Positions 25,945 through 35,160 are shown, numbered from the stretch's first letter. The stretch is DNA of 64,000 nt from Akkermansia muciniphila (GCA_945883495.1 CAMCXS010000021.1:1-64000), one strand, 5' to 3'. Program-made: numbers and translations. The notes: generated by a model not told the origin, from the sequence alone.

Positions 25945-28860
25945 CTATTCCACCGTCCTCAATGCCACCGTCCCCAACGGAACTTCCTGGTTCGTTCCAA
26001 TGATCGTCGCCGATTGTCCCGACTCATCCGGAACCGCGACGTAGTGCACCGCGCACATTCCTTGCGAACCATCGCCTCGAAAGAACGGGGTTGTTCCCGA
26101 CCAGACACCAGATCCAGCCAAGGCCGCCGCCACCATGCGATTGAATCCAAGCCGATCTTGCGGCGAGAACAGCATCGCCAGGGGTTGATCAATGAGTGCC
26201 TCCCGAGGACGTCCAAACATCCGGATCGCTGCCGGATTGCAGTCGATCACCTGGCCCGCGGCGTCCGCGATGAGCATCCCGTCGCAACTGTGCTCAAAGA
26301 TGGACGCATGCCGGTGCAACACCGTTTTCACCTGATGAATCGGGGTGACATCCTGAACAACCACCACGCACCGGTGCTCGCCAGAAGCCACGAAGCGCGC
26401 CTCAAAGTGCCGGAGAAAACCCGCCTCCAGATCGGCGGTCAGGTCGTGCAACGAAAGCGCTTGGCTGGCCAAGGTCTGGTGCACCAACTCCTTGCCCAAA
26501 CCGTGCAGCCCAGGGATCACCTCGTCCAACAGACGACCCTTGGCGCTCTCCGCATCGTCCACCAAAACGCCCGACACCGCCGGAATTAGATCCAGAATCT
26601 TGGTGTCGTCATCCACCATCAGGATCAGGTCCGGAATCGCCCGCAACAAGGCGCGATTCTCCTGGCGAGTCGCTTCCAGATCTCCACGCACCACGCGCTC
26701 CTCGCTGATGTCGGTGATGAAATAGGCATTGAACACCAGCCGGTCCGCATGATCGACAATGTGCGAAACGCTGAGCCGGCCCCAAGTCTCTCCGCCTTCC
26801 CGCGAACGAATCCGGATCTCCACCGCCGGCCCATCCGGACCAGAGTTCCCGTCACGCTGCTCACTGAGCCGCAGCGCCTGTTCCACCAGCTGCCAATCCT
26901 CGGGATGCACCCAATCCCGCATCCCGCTACGGCGCGCTTCCAAACGAACCACGCCCGTGATCGCCTCAAATACCGGGTTGACGTCAAAGAGCTGCCCGCT
27001 CGGATCTTCCAGGGCGATCGCCGCACCCGCCCCGCGAAACAGCGCCCGGAACTTCGCCTCGCTCGACCGGCGCGCCTCCTCCTCCCGCCGCCGGTCGGTG
27101 ACGTCGAACAACGTCAAAATCATCCCACCATCCACGCTTGGCCGCGGCCGGAACTCGATCTCTCGCAGCGATTGGTCCGAGGCCCGCAACGTGAAGGTAT
27201 GCGTCGTCTGCCTCCGCCAAACCGATTCCCGCCAAGCCCGCGCCGTCTCCGTCCCTAGCTCGGGTCGAGGGGCGACGGCAGCCACCCAATGTTCGATATC
27301 CGCGAAATCCTCGACATCGACCCCGAGCAACGCCCGGTGCTCGCGATTGGCAAAGACGGTGTTGCGACTCGCGTCGAGCAAGATCAGTCCGAAAGGAACG
27401 TGATCGAGGAGCTGGGGCGAAACCTGCGCAGCGGTCACGTCTCCAGCAGCGGACTCCGCAAGGTCTCCGGTGGAATCCGGCAGCACCACGCCGAAGCAAA
27501 ACACGCCGGCGAGGCGCCCCGTGCCATCATAGCGAGGCGTGTTTGCCCAGGCCACTTTGCGAACCCGTTGCCCCACTTGCAGGCGCTCCACAAAGCTTGG
27601 CGGGAAGGCGAAGCGGCCTTGCTCCCGGCTCTCTTGGGCGGCGGCCAAAAACTCGATTTTCACCGTCTCCCGGCGGCTCTCCTCCACAAACGCTTCCCAA
27701 AAACAGCGATCATTCAACGTCTTGCCCGTGCGATCTCCCGTGAGATTCGCGGCGGAGCCATTGGCGGCGAGGATCTGCCCCCGCAGATCAAGCGTCACCA
27801 CCGGAGCAAAACTTCCCTCCAGCAGAACGCGGCCCGCCTGCTCCCAGTCTTCGTTGACCTTGGCCACCGCCGGCCGTGGCGCGTGGACCTCACAGGTCAT
27901 CGTGACGCCTCCCACTCGCCCGCTAGATAGAATCCAGGGCTGCAAATCCCAACTCACCCGATGCGTCGTTCCATCACTGCGTAGCCATAAATCATCGGCC
28001 CGCCGCTGCGGCGTCCCTTCCAATGCCCGTTCCACCAAGACCGGCCAACTCGCCCCCAGGTCATTGAAGAACTCCTGGTGCAACCGTCCTCGCACCTCCG
28101 CCCCGTTGAACCGGAAGTCCTGCTTCCATCGCTCGTTGACCACGATGTAGCGCATCTGCCGATCGCACAACGCCATCGCCAAGGGCGAATTGTCGATCAA
28201 CGCCTGAAATTGCTCCGCGGGCGTCATCGAAGAGGGCTCTGCCGGAACTTGATTCCGAGGGGGAGGCGGCGCAACCGGGGCAGGAACAGGTGCGGGCGAG
28301 GCACTCGGCAACGGCAACGGCAACTGAATCCGGGCCGTCGCCGGAGGGGGCGGAAACGCCGTCACGGGAGGTTTCGCGGTGTGATGCTTGGGCGGAAACT
28401 GAACCAACGGCGCGGCATACCCCGGAGCCGCAGGACCAGCTTTTTCACGCCGCCGGTTCGCGATCCACTGTTCAATTGCAGGCAATCGCTCGGCGAGTTG
28501 CACGGGGTCGATCGGCAACGTCAAGAGGCCATCCCAATCCCTCGCCAGCGCCGTCCGCGGGACAAAGTCGCCCAACAAAGTGTCCTCAATGGCCAGGATA
28601 AAAGGACGTTCTGGCTCCGCGACAGGCTGTTCCCGCAACCAAGCAATCAGCCCGTCCGGCAGTTGCGAGTCTCGCTCCATCGTCGTGACAATGAAGGCCT
28701 GGCGCCGGTAGGCGGCTCTCCCTTCTGAAGGCGATGCACACGACTCCACGGCAAATCCGTAGCGGCGCAGGACGTCGCTCACCCGAGCCCGAATGCCGGG
28801 ATCTCGCTGCACGACGAGCGCGCTGCGTCCTTGAGTCCAGGCAGTGGTGTCGTCGACCAT
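25945..28860 (-). CDS. Multi-PAS protein with pseudo-receiver and no output domain
   Basis: A 971-residue soluble protein. Residues 10-145 resemble a receiver domain but the phospho-acceptor position reads FIVTTMER with no usable Asp. A Pro-rich linker runs to about 215. Then come six PAS-like segments, recognisable by openings such as LIDNSPLAMALCD, LLEGSFAPVVTLD, LLDHVPFGLILLD, LFRGAGAAIALED, LLRAIPDLILMVD and IFEHSCDGMLIAD. The chain ends after the last PAS with no kinase, cyclase or DNA-binding domain. It lies upstream of the hybrid kinase in the same orientation and shares its pseudo-receiver/PAS plan, so it is probably a sensory partner for that kinase (inference). Confidence 0.82.
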   Translation of the reverse strand: MVDDTTAWTQGRSALVVQRDPGIRARVSDVLRRYGFAVESCASPSEGRAAYRRQAFIVTTMERDSQLPDGLIAWLREQPVAEPERPFILAIEDTLLGDFVPRTALARDWDGLLTLPIDPVQLAERLPAIEQWIANRRREKAGPAAPGYAAPLVQFPPKHHTAKPPVTAFPPPPATARIQLPLPLPSASPAPVPAPVAPPPPRNQVPAEPSSMTPAEQFQALIDNSPLAMALCDRQMRYIVVNERWKQDFRFNGAEVRGRLHQEFFNDLGASWPVLVERALEGTPQRRADDLWLRSDGTTHRVSWDLQPWILSSGRVGGVTMTCEVHAPRPAVAKVNEDWEQAGRVLLEGSFAPVVTLDLRGQILAANGSAANLTGDRTGKTLNDRCFWEAFVEESRRETVKIEFLAAAQESREQGRFAFPPSFVERLQVGQRVRKVAWANTPRYDGTGRLAGVFCFGVVLPDSTGDLAESAAGDVTAAQVSPQLLDHVPFGLILLDASRNTVFANREHRALLGVDVEDFADIEHWVAAVAPRPELGTETARAWRESVWRRQTTHTFTLRASDQSLREIEFRPRPSVDGGMILTLFDVTDRRREEEARRSSEAKFRALFRGAGAAIALEDPSGQLFDVNPVFEAITGVVRLEARRSGMRDWVHPEDWQLVEQALRLSEQRDGNSGPDGPAVEIRIRSREGGETWGRLSVSHIVDHADRLVFNAYFITDISEERVVRGDLEATRQENRALLRAIPDLILMVDDDTKILDLIPAVSGVLVDDAESAKGRLLDEVIPGLHGLGKELVHQTLASQALSLHDLTADLEAGFLRHFEARFVASGEHRCVVVVQDVTPIHQVKTVLHRHASIFEHSCDGMLIADAAGQVIDCNPAAIRMFGRPREALIDQPLAMLFSPQDRLGFNRMVAAALAGSGVWSGTTPFFRGDGSQGMCAVHYVAVPDESGQSATIIGTNQEVPLGTVALRTVE

Positions 28861-29010
28861 GGTTCAGAGCGGGCGGAAAGGTAGACGAAAAACACCCCCG
28901 GACAACATAGAATTCCGTCAGGAAACAACGGCATCGCCCGTAAGGACCCGGACTCGGAATTCACGGGATTCCCCTTGACCTGACGAAGCATCACGGGAAG
29001 GTGCAGGCCC

Positions 29011-29691
29011 ATGTTCCCTCAAGCCCTCCGGAGTTCCCTTCCGGCACTCACCATTTTCTGTGGCCTGGCATCATCGGCCTGCCCCGTGTCGGCTCAAGAC
29101 GCCAGCCAAGAACTCACCGACCGCGCCAGCATCGCCTTCGGCACCACGATCGCTCGTGATCTGACCGAAGACGGGATCAAGCTGAACGCGGATAAGTTCT
29201 CCGAAGCTCTCCGCGCCGTGCTCGACGGCAAGACGCCGTTGGCATCCGACGAGGAGATCAAGACCACCTTCAACGACCTCCGCACCTTCATGCTTGAAGA
29301 CGTGAAGCGTAAAAACTCCGCGTTCCTTGACGAGAACAAGAAGAAGGAGGGTGTCAAAACCACCGCAAGCGGCCTGCAGTACGAGGTCCTCAAGGCGGCT
29401 CAAGGGGGCGCCAAGCCCAAGGCTACCGACAAGGTCAAGGTCCACTACCACGGCACGCTCACCAACGGGACCGTGTTCGACAGCTCCGTCGAGCGCGGCG
29501 AACCCATCACCTTCGGGCTCGATCAGGTGATCCCCGGCTGGACCGAAGGCGTCCAACTCATGTCCGTCGGAGAGAAGTATCGCTTCACAATTCCTTATAA
29601 TCTCGCTTACGGCGAACAAGGCAGCCCTCCGCGCATCCCCGGCTTCTCCACCTTGGTGTTTGAAGTCGAACTCCTCGCCGTCAATCCCTGA
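29011..29691 (+). CDS. Exported FKBP-type peptidyl-prolyl isomerase (FklB/Mip type)
   Basis: A 226-residue periplasmic folding catalyst. A Sec signal ends near residue 29 (VSAQ-D). The N-terminal helical dimerisation region follows (to about 110), with [17 protein letters not shown] as the usual bridge. The FKBP barrel then runs to the C-terminus: [34 protein letters not shown] and [11 protein letters not shown], with the aromatic and Asp/Tyr residues of the active site. This is the full Mip-like length. The divergent gap to the multi-PAS gene is 150 bp. A SLOG-type gene follows 8 bp after the stop. Confidence 0.92.
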   Translation: MFPQALRSSLPALTIFCGLASSACPVSAQDASQELTDRASIAFGTTIARDLTEDGIKLNADKFSEALRAVLDGKTPLASDEEIKTTFNDLRTFMLEDVKRKNSAFLDENKKKEGVKTTASGLQYEVLKAAQGGAKPKATDKVKVHYHGTLTNGTVFDSSVERGEPITFGLDQVIPGWTEGVQLMSVGEKYRFTIPYNLAYGEQGSPPRIPGFSTLVFEVELLAVNP

Positions 29692-29699
29692 GTCGCACC

Positions 29700-30209
29700 G
29701 TGGGGCTCCGCTCCGGGCTTACTCTTCGCAAAATCGTTTCCGGAGGGCAGACCGGCGCGGACTGGGCTGCCCTCGACTGGGCCATCGCCCAAAGCGTCCC
29801 ACACGGCGGTTGGTGCCCTCTCGGGCGCCTCGCCGAGGACGGGGTCATTGACCCCCGCTTCCAGCTTAAGGAAGCGCCGTCACCGAGCTATCCCGTCCGC
29901 ACTCGATGGAACGTGCGCGATTCCGACGCCACTTTGCTCTTCACTCTGGCCGCTGAACCCACCGGCGGATCCCTCCTGACCTGGAACGAAGCCGCCGCGC
30001 TCGGCAAACCTCGCCTCCACCTCAGCGCGACGATTGATGAACCCCACGCGGACATCCTGCTCCGCTTTCTCCAGACCTATCGGGTGGCCGAACTCAACAT
30101 CGCCGGGCCTCGCGCTTCCACCGAGCCAGGCATCGGCCGTTTCGTGACCCGAGTGCTCGATGAAGCCCTTCTTGACGAAGGTGGAACGGAACCTGATGCA
30201 GCCGATTGA
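29700..30209 (+). CDS. Putative molybdenum-carrier-type SLOG protein
   Basis: A 169-residue protein starting with GTG at 29700, 8 bp after the FKBP stop. KIVSGGQTGADWAALDWAI near the N-terminus is the signature of the putative molybdenum carrier family, a Rossmann-like SLOG protein related to the MoCo carrier of algae. TLLFTLAAEPTGGSLLTWNEAA and a later NIAGPRAS complete the pattern. Molybdenum-cofactor or nucleotide binding is known for relatives, but the role of bacterial members is not established. The stop overlaps the next start by four bases (TTGA), coupling it to Hsp33. Confidence 0.75.
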   Translation: MGLRSGLTLRKIVSGGQTGADWAALDWAIAQSVPHGGWCPLGRLAEDGVIDPRFQLKEAPSPSYPVRTRWNVRDSDATLLFTLAAEPTGGSLLTWNEAAALGKPRLHLSATIDEPHADILLRFLQTYRVAELNIAGPRASTEPGIGRFVTRVLDEALLDEGGTEPDAAD

Positions 30210-31072
30210 GCCGATTGGTTCTTGATCGGCCCGATTCCATCCCCCAAGCTTTCCGTACTGTGTCCTCCAGCGAAATCACAACCGTCGATGACGGTCCCAG
30301 CCTAATAAAGGTGGCAAGTCTCTTCGTCCGGGGACGCAACGCCTTGGCCGTCCGTGGCGACTTCGCGCCGCTCTATGTCGATTATTATCTCCACTGGCTG
30401 GACCAAGGGATTTCTCAGGAGGAACCCTACGATGGGCTGCTCAAGCATGCCCTCGCCGCAGTCGTCCTCCACTCCACCACCCGCCCCTGGAAAGAGACCC
30501 ACGCCTGGACCCTGAACTTCCAGAGTCCCCTCTGCAACGTCTTCGTCACCGCCGGTAGCTTGGCGGAAAGCGTCATCGGACGCGTCTTCATCCACGACGT
30601 CAAACAAGCGCCGCGCGGTCTCTTCCATGCACAAACTACGGCCAAAGGCGAGCATCCTCGCCAAAGCGCCGTCCCGTTGGATCACAACACCGTCTTTCCG
30701 GCCGTCGAGAGCTTCTACCAAATGAGCGAGCAGCGTCGCGCCCGCATCTTCGAGGTCAACGACGAGGATTACGTCATGATCAGCGCGCAACCCGATTGCG
30801 ACTTGGACTGGCTCGAATCCCTCTCCACTGAAGACGTTCGCCGGCTGGACCGCCTCGAGGAACTCAGCCTCCTCGAAACTCGGCAATTCCGCTTTCACTG
30901 CGGGTGCAGCCTCGAACGGATCTTCCCTGCCCTCGCTCCGCTCATCGCCAACGGGATCGACGATCTTTTCCAAGGCGACCACGCCATCACCGTCACCTGC
31001 CCCCGCTGCGGAACCCGCCGCCGCTTGAGCCGGGAACAACTGGAAGACGCGCAGAGGCGCAACACTGGTTGA
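30206..31072 (+). CDS. hslO: Hsp33-type redox-regulated chaperone
   Basis: A 288-residue cytoplasmic holdase. The N-terminal domain carries typical Hsp33 features such as VRGRNALAVRGDFAPLYVDYY and the interdomain region. The C-terminal zinc switch is complete, with Cys232-x-Cys234 (HCGCS) and Cys265-xx-Cys268 (CPRCG). Oxidation of these four cysteines releases zinc and activates client binding. The start is TTG at 30206, inside the stop of the SLOG gene; a later TTG at 30215 is possible. Coupled translation with the SLOG protein is unusual and unexplained. Confidence 0.85.
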   Translation: MSRLVLDRPDSIPQAFRTVSSSEITTVDDGPSLIKVASLFVRGRNALAVRGDFAPLYVDYYLHWLDQGISQEEPYDGLLKHALAAVVLHSTTRPWKETHAWTLNFQSPLCNVFVTAGSLAESVIGRVFIHDVKQAPRGLFHAQTTAKGEHPRQSAVPLDHNTVFPAVESFYQMSEQRRARIFEVNDEDYVMISAQPDCDLDWLESLSTEDVRRLDRLEELSLLETRQFRFHCGCSLERIFPALAPLIANGIDDLFQGDHAITVTCPRCGTRRRLSREQLEDAQRRNTG

Positions 31073-31357
31073 CCCTTCCACACCATCGGACATGCGGGTC
31101 CGCATCCGGCGGTTGAACCCAGCGCCGTTCACCGAGGTTTAACTTTGGCGGTCACCGCCAGCCAGGCCGCCCGGAGGTTTTCTCGCTCCAACACTCTCTC
31201 GAGTAGCCCTTCGCTACCTGTAGCGGAACGGCTGCCCGTTCCGTTTCGAAGCATGTCGGAAAAGGGCAAGCAGCGGAGCCTTGCATTTCCCCTCGCCACA
31301 GCATTGCTGTTGCGTTTTGATCTTCTTCTTTCTCGCGCCCTCCTGTCTACCGCTCTC
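31073..31357. other. 285-bp intergenic region carrying a dispersed hairpin element
   Basis: The region follows hslO and precedes a GNAT gene on the same strand. The only structure I see is the double hairpin at 31203-31243. An open frame from 31145 runs through it into the GNAT gene but has no family similarity before 31358. Confidence 0.55.
31203..31243. repeat. Dispersed double-hairpin element, copy A
   Basis: It has two adjacent stems: GTAGC/GCTAC with loop CCTTC (31203-31217), and CGGAACGG/CCGTTCCG with a 4-base loop (31224-31243). A second copy, in inverted orientation and differing by one base in the 18-base core, lies at 34212-34229. The phrase CCCTTCGCTAC also recurs at about 34147. 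This is the behaviour of a REP-like family. Confidence 0.7.
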
Positions 31358-31921
31358 ATGAACCCTCCCCCACCAAGATCGATCGAACTTGCGCGCGTCC
31401 GCCTCCGCCCAGCCACCGTGGCGGACGCGGACGCGATCTTTGAGTATGGAAGCGACCCGATCGTCGCCCGCTACACGGACTGGACCTGCCTCACCCAGGT
31501 CGAACCGCTGATTGAGTCCCTGCAACGGAGAGAGTCCACCTGGGGTCAGGATCAGGACTACTCCTGGGTCATGGCAACGCTCACGGAGGATCGCGCCATT
31601 GGTGGAGTCCGCTGCCACATCTCCGGGAATGCCGCCGAGATCGGCTTTCTGCTGAATCGACGCTTTTGGGGCCAAGGATACGCTGGCGAAGCTGCGGGTG
31701 CGGTGATGGATTGGTTGTTCTCCCTTCCGGAGATCGATCGAGTCTGGGCAACCTGCGATCCGGAGAACGCCGCCTCCATCCGGGTGCTGGAGAAGCTTGG
31801 ACTTGAGCGGGAACAAGTCCTCCGCCAAGCGATCGTGCGCCCACAGATTTCACCCGAGCCTCGTGATGCTTACCTTTACGTCCGGCACAGAGGCCAGCCC
31901 AGGGGGAAGCGTAGCGACTGA
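31358..31921 (+). CDS. GNAT acetyltransferase, RimJ/RimL type
   Basis: A 187-residue N-acetyltransferase starting at the ATG at 31358. It opens with VRLRPATVADADAIFEYGSDP, the usual RimJ/L start. The acetyl-CoA part has EIGFLLNRRFWGQGYAGEAAGAVMDW, with the R/Q-x-x-G-x-A-type loop, and ATCDPENAASIRVLEKLGLER, with the Asn and Leu residues of motif B. The likely reaction is acetylation of a protein N-terminus or a small amine; the substrate cannot be read. A longer frame from 31145 crosses a repeat and is rejected as the start. An unassigned gene follows 17 bp later. Confidence 0.85.
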   Translation: MNPPPPRSIELARVRLRPATVADADAIFEYGSDPIVARYTDWTCLTQVEPLIESLQRRESTWGQDQDYSWVMATLTEDRAIGGVRCHISGNAAEIGFLLNRRFWGQGYAGEAAGAVMDWLFSLPEIDRVWATCDPENAASIRVLEKLGLEREQVLRQAIVRPQISPEPRDAYLYVRHRGQPRGKRSD

Positions 31922-31938
31922 ACTCGCCAACACCCCAG

Positions 31939-32427
31939 ATGCCTTACATCCTGAGCGACCAGCGAGATGAAGCGCCAGTCGAGGCGTTTGCGCTCTATGC
32001 GGCTTACATCGAATCCGAGCGGCACCGTTTTCCGGCTGGGGCCCTGGCTTTGCTCGATTCGGATTGGTATTTCGGGTTCTCCGATCCCCGTGCTCCCCAT
32101 GACGCCTGGCTTCAAAGTGTTCAAGTGATCGAGACGCGAGCAGATGGAAGCGATTCCTCTCCGGAGACGAACCTTGACATCCGCTTGCTGGGCGCTTTTC
32201 ACAACGGCATCATTCAGTTCACCTACGCCGGTGTGACCTCTTATACCCTGAACATGCACGATCTCGCCAGAGGGCACCGCGATTGGCGCTACGACGAGTT
32301 TCGCATTTCGGAGTCCGGATACTTGATCCATGAGATTGAATGGTTCGGCCCGAGCGAGACGGGACGATGGCTGATTCAGGCTCGTGACGTGACTCACACT
32401 TGGCATCCGTTCTCACCCACTTCATGA
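31939..32427 (+). CDS. Hypothetical cytoplasmic protein
   Basis: I do not recognise this 162-residue protein. It has no signal peptide or membrane segment. It is acidic and aromatic-rich, with VQVIETRADGS, GIIQFTYAGVTSYTLNM and WRYDEFRISESGYLIHEIEW, suggesting a beta-rich fold. It begins 17 bp after the GNAT stop on the same strand, so they probably share a transcript. Codon use resembles its neighbours, which supports a real gene. Confidence 0.6.
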   Translation: MPYILSDQRDEAPVEAFALYAAYIESERHRFPAGALALLDSDWYFGFSDPRAPHDAWLQSVQVIETRADGSDSSPETNLDIRLLGAFHNGIIQFTYAGVTSYTLNMHDLARGHRDWRYDEFRISESGYLIHEIEWFGPSETGRWLIQARDVTHTWHPFSPTS

Positions 32428-32503
32428 TGCAGCCCTCCTCGCTTCAAGGATCAAACTTCGAAAGTCATCCATCGCCTCTCGTCCCTCGTCGAAGCCAATT
32501 CTA

Positions 32504-34117
32504 GTGAAAGCCATTGCCGTTTTAGCCACCCTGTTCTCGTGCGTCCCGGCCGGATTGACCCAAGAGAATGGCGAGGGAGGGGCTGAGGAGAGAATTCCAG
32601 CCAAATGGAAGCCAACCCCGCTTTGCTTAACCGCAAACGACCTCTCGATCGCGACCGGCCAGCCTTCGCAGGTGCTCATGTCGAATGGCTCCGTCCATGT
32701 CCCGGTCTGGTCGCTCTCGGGCGGCACCGTTGGGCAGTCGGTTGCCGGTCTGGTGGGCAGTCTCCCCCGCGGAAGCGCGGCGGTGAAGGTCGAGATCATC
32801 GTTACTACCACGGACGCGGCGACGAGCCCCGGCTTTGCGGATGTCTATCGCGTCCATTTATCGCAGATGGGGGACGAAGTGCCGTTCACCGATCCTTACC
32901 ATCTAGGCAGCCCAGTGCGCACCGCGCTGCCTGCCGCGCCGTTCCACAGCCGGACGATTCTCTTGGAATCTTACTACCCCGTGCAGCCGGACGCGCCCCT
33001 TTGGGTGCGAATCCAGCGCGAACCGGGCGATCCCGGCGACACCTTCCCCCAGCCCACCGGACTGGCGATGGTGAAGGTAACGCCCATCTCCGCTCCGGCG
33101 AAGCCTCTCGTGGTGCAGGACGTGAAGGGCTACAATTCGTGGCCGATGATTCAAGCGCTCGGCGACAAGCTGGTTTGCGTTTATGGCCGCGGCAAGGGGC
33201 ACACCATCGCTGACGACGATCGGGCCGTTTACGCGCGTACCTCCACGGACGGCGGCAAGACGTGGACGCCGGAAACGGTGGTCGCCAACGCTCCGGATTA
33301 CGGGGAGGTCGCCGTCGGGAAGGGGCTGGACGCCAGCGGGGCGATGCTCCTTTGGGTGCGTCGCATCGGCAAAGGGAGATGGCACCACGATCTTTATCGA
33401 TCCACGGATGGCATTACGTTCTCCCTGCTAGCCACGCCGAAGCTCGAGGTGAAACCGATGCAAATCACCGATGTCTTCGCCGTCCCGGATGCTGGACTGA
33501 TGGCCCTGTGGTTCGCCGGGGACTATGGGAACCAACCGACGAACGCGTGGGGTAAGGTGACCAGCAAGGACAACGGCGCGACCTGGACCCAGACGACGGT
33601 TGAGTCCCAGCTGCCCAAGAATCAGTGGCCCACCGAACCTTCCGCCGTCTCTCTCGGTTCGGGCAGAATCCTCGTCATCGCCCGTTCGGAGACCGGTCCC
33701 ACGCAATTCCAGATCGTCTCCAACGATTCCGGGGCCACCTGGAAGCGCACGCCTACCAACATCGACGATGTCGCTGCCTCCACGCCGAGCCTGATCCTCG
33801 ACGCCAAAACCGGGCTGCTCAGCAATTATTATTACTACCGTGGCAAAGGTTTTCTGAGGCGGCGGGTCGTCGATCCACAAAGCGTCTTCGAGCATCCGGA
33901 CAGCTGGCCGGCCCCTGAAACCATCGCCCTCGGGGGCACGAGCCCCTGGGACGCAGGCAACGCAAACGCCACGGTGATCGGAGACACGCACTACGTCTCC
34001 TTCTATTCCGGCATGAATCCCGAGACGGCGATCCTCGTCACGGTGCTCCCGGCGCCGACTGCGGGCGACGAGCCCAGCGACTTCCGGCCCGAACGGCTGA
34101 ACGACGAATCAAAGTGA
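32504..34117 (+). CDS. Secreted sialidase-fold (BNR/Asp-box) protein
   Basis: A 537-residue exported protein starting with GTG at 32504; the signal peptide ends near residue 20 (AGLTQ). After an unassigned N-terminal beta domain (to about 190) comes a propeller with three clear Asp-box repeats: STDGGKTW, SKDNGATW and SNDSGATW. Asp boxes stabilise sialidase-type six-bladed propellers. The catalytic Arg triad and nucleophile Tyr of true sialidases cannot be confirmed by eye, so this may be a glycan-binding or other hydrolase propeller. A 76-bp gap separates it from the previous gene. Confidence 0.75.
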   Translation: MKAIAVLATLFSCVPAGLTQENGEGGAEERIPAKWKPTPLCLTANDLSIATGQPSQVLMSNGSVHVPVWSLSGGTVGQSVAGLVGSLPRGSAAVKVEIIVTTTDAATSPGFADVYRVHLSQMGDEVPFTDPYHLGSPVRTALPAAPFHSRTILLESYYPVQPDAPLWVRIQREPGDPGDTFPQPTGLAMVKVTPISAPAKPLVVQDVKGYNSWPMIQALGDKLVCVYGRGKGHTIADDDRAVYARTSTDGGKTWTPETVVANAPDYGEVAVGKGLDASGAMLLWVRRIGKGRWHHDLYRSTDGITFSLLATPKLEVKPMQITDVFAVPDAGLMALWFAGDYGNQPTNAWGKVTSKDNGATWTQTTVESQLPKNQWPTEPSAVSLGSGRILVIARSETGPTQFQIVSNDSGATWKRTPTNIDDVAASTPSLILDAKTGLLSNYYYYRGKGFLRRRVVDPQSVFEHPDSWPAPETIALGGTSPWDAGNANATVIGDTHYVSFYSGMNPETAILVTVLPAPTAGDEPSDFRPERLNDESK

Positions 34118-34211
34118 GTCCATGATGGTTACCCGAAGAACGCAAGCCCTTCGCTACGGTTCTGGCATCGCGGCATGGCTTTCCGTTTCTTGATGATGGT
34201 TGATCGAAGTC

Positions 34212-34229
34212 GGAACGGGAAGCCGTTCC
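34212..34229. repeat. Dispersed hairpin element, copy B (inverted relative to copy A)
   Basis: A 7-bp perfect stem, GGAACGG / CCGTTCC, with loop GAAG. Read on the other strand, the 18-base core differs from copy A at 31225-31242 by one loop base, and the flanking GTAG/GTAGC is also shared. This is good evidence for a repeat family. Confidence 0.7.
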
Positions 34230-34275
34230 TCTACGGGAGGAAGAAGCGAGGGATGGGAGAAGCCAAACAGCAAGA

Positions 34276-34401
34276 GCCGAGCCCCGATCGAGCGGCTCTC
34301 CCCAAGCCCTCCCCAGAGTTCCGGACGCAAAAGTGGGTCCCTCCCTGGCCCTCGGAAAGGTTCCGAACCTAAAAGCGGGTCCCTCACGCACCAAATCAAC
34401 C
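34276..34401. repeat. 42-bp tandem array, three units, degenerate
   Basis: Units start at 34276, 34318 and 34360. The last two share GTTCCG(G/A)AC..(C/T)AAAAG(T/C)GGGTCCCTC; the first matches only in its second half. There are no spacers. The period equals that of arrays at 54896 and 63925, although the unit sequence is unrelated. Confidence 0.7.
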
Positions 34402-34528
34402 TTCAAAAATCGTCAATCGTCTCTCGAAAATCCCGCCGCTTTGTGGCGACGCTGAGATACCGCAATCGAAAGGCAGCTTGCTCGCTTTTCTCCCCGCCGT
34501 GGACGAGCTAAACGTTGCTTCCCTCACG

Positions 34529-35134
34529 ATGAGCACCGATCCATCATCCATCCTCCAGTCCTCCCTTTCGCCGAACGAAACGCTTTTGTGGAGCGGTCAG
34601 CCGCGCCAAGGGTTGCGTCTCCGGACGGCCGATGTGTTCTTAATACCCTTCAGTCTGCTCTGGGGCGGCTTTGCCATTGTGTGGGAGGTAATGGCCATCG
34701 TCATGTTCTTCGGAGCTTCATCAGCCGAGAGCTCCGCCCCCCTAGGTTTTCGGCTGATCTTCCCCCTGTTCGGGATTCCCTTCGTCCTCGCGGGACTCTA
34801 CTTCATTTTTGGTCGATTCTGGTTTGATCGCTTGCTCCGCCAGCGCACCTACTATGGGGTTACCAACGAGCGAACCCTCATCAAGACCGGAGTCTTCTCG
34901 CCCACCCTCAGGTCACTCAATTTGAGAACACTTGCGGATCTATCCCTCTCCGAGAAATCGGACGGTACGGGTTCGATCACCTTTGGCGGCACCGCCTCGA
35001 CGTTCGGATGGATGTTTGCCGGGATGGCCTGGTGGCCCGGGATGACCATGTTTTCCGGCCCTGTTCTCGATTCCATCCCGGATGCACGCACGGTCTACAC
35101 CATCATCCGCGACGCTTCTGCGAAGCACCCATGA
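34529..35134 (+). CDS. Bacterial PH-domain-like membrane protein
   Basis: A 201-residue protein from the ATG at 34529. It begins with a polar segment ending in NETLLWSGQPRQG, a common lead-in of bacterial PH (bPH2/YdbT-like) proteins. Two membrane helices follow at about residues 33-58 and 68-95. A PH-like stretch comes next: YYGVTNERTLIKTGVFSPTLRSLNL, then LADLSLSEKSDGTGSITFGG, where the strands alternate as in bPH domains. A role in membrane or envelope stress is assigned to some relatives but not to this one. It stands alone. Confidence 0.7.
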   Translation: MSTDPSSILQSSLSPNETLLWSGQPRQGLRLRTADVFLIPFSLLWGGFAIVWEVMAIVMFFGASSAESSAPLGFRLIFPLFGIPFVLAGLYFIFGRFWFDRLLRQRTYYGVTNERTLIKTGVFSPTLRSLNLRTLADLSLSEKSDGTGSITFGGTASTFGWMFAGMAWWPGMTMFSGPVLDSIPDARTVYTIIRDASAKHP

Positions 35135-35160
35135 GTCGGAGCTTGGGGAACCAAACTCCC

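Larger units (their letters stand above)
34118..34528. other. 411-bp repeat-bearing intergenic region
   Basis: The region holds copy B of the dispersed hairpin (34212-34229, with CCCTTCGCTAC at about 34147) and a 42-bp-period tandem array (34276-34401). Open frames on both strands across it are products of the repeats. The last 120 bp before 34529 probably contain the promoter of the PH-like gene. Confidence 0.65.

Noticed and set aside
31145-31357. An N-terminal extension of the GNAT gene
   Set aside because: It runs through the dispersed hairpin element and has no GNAT similarity before 31358.
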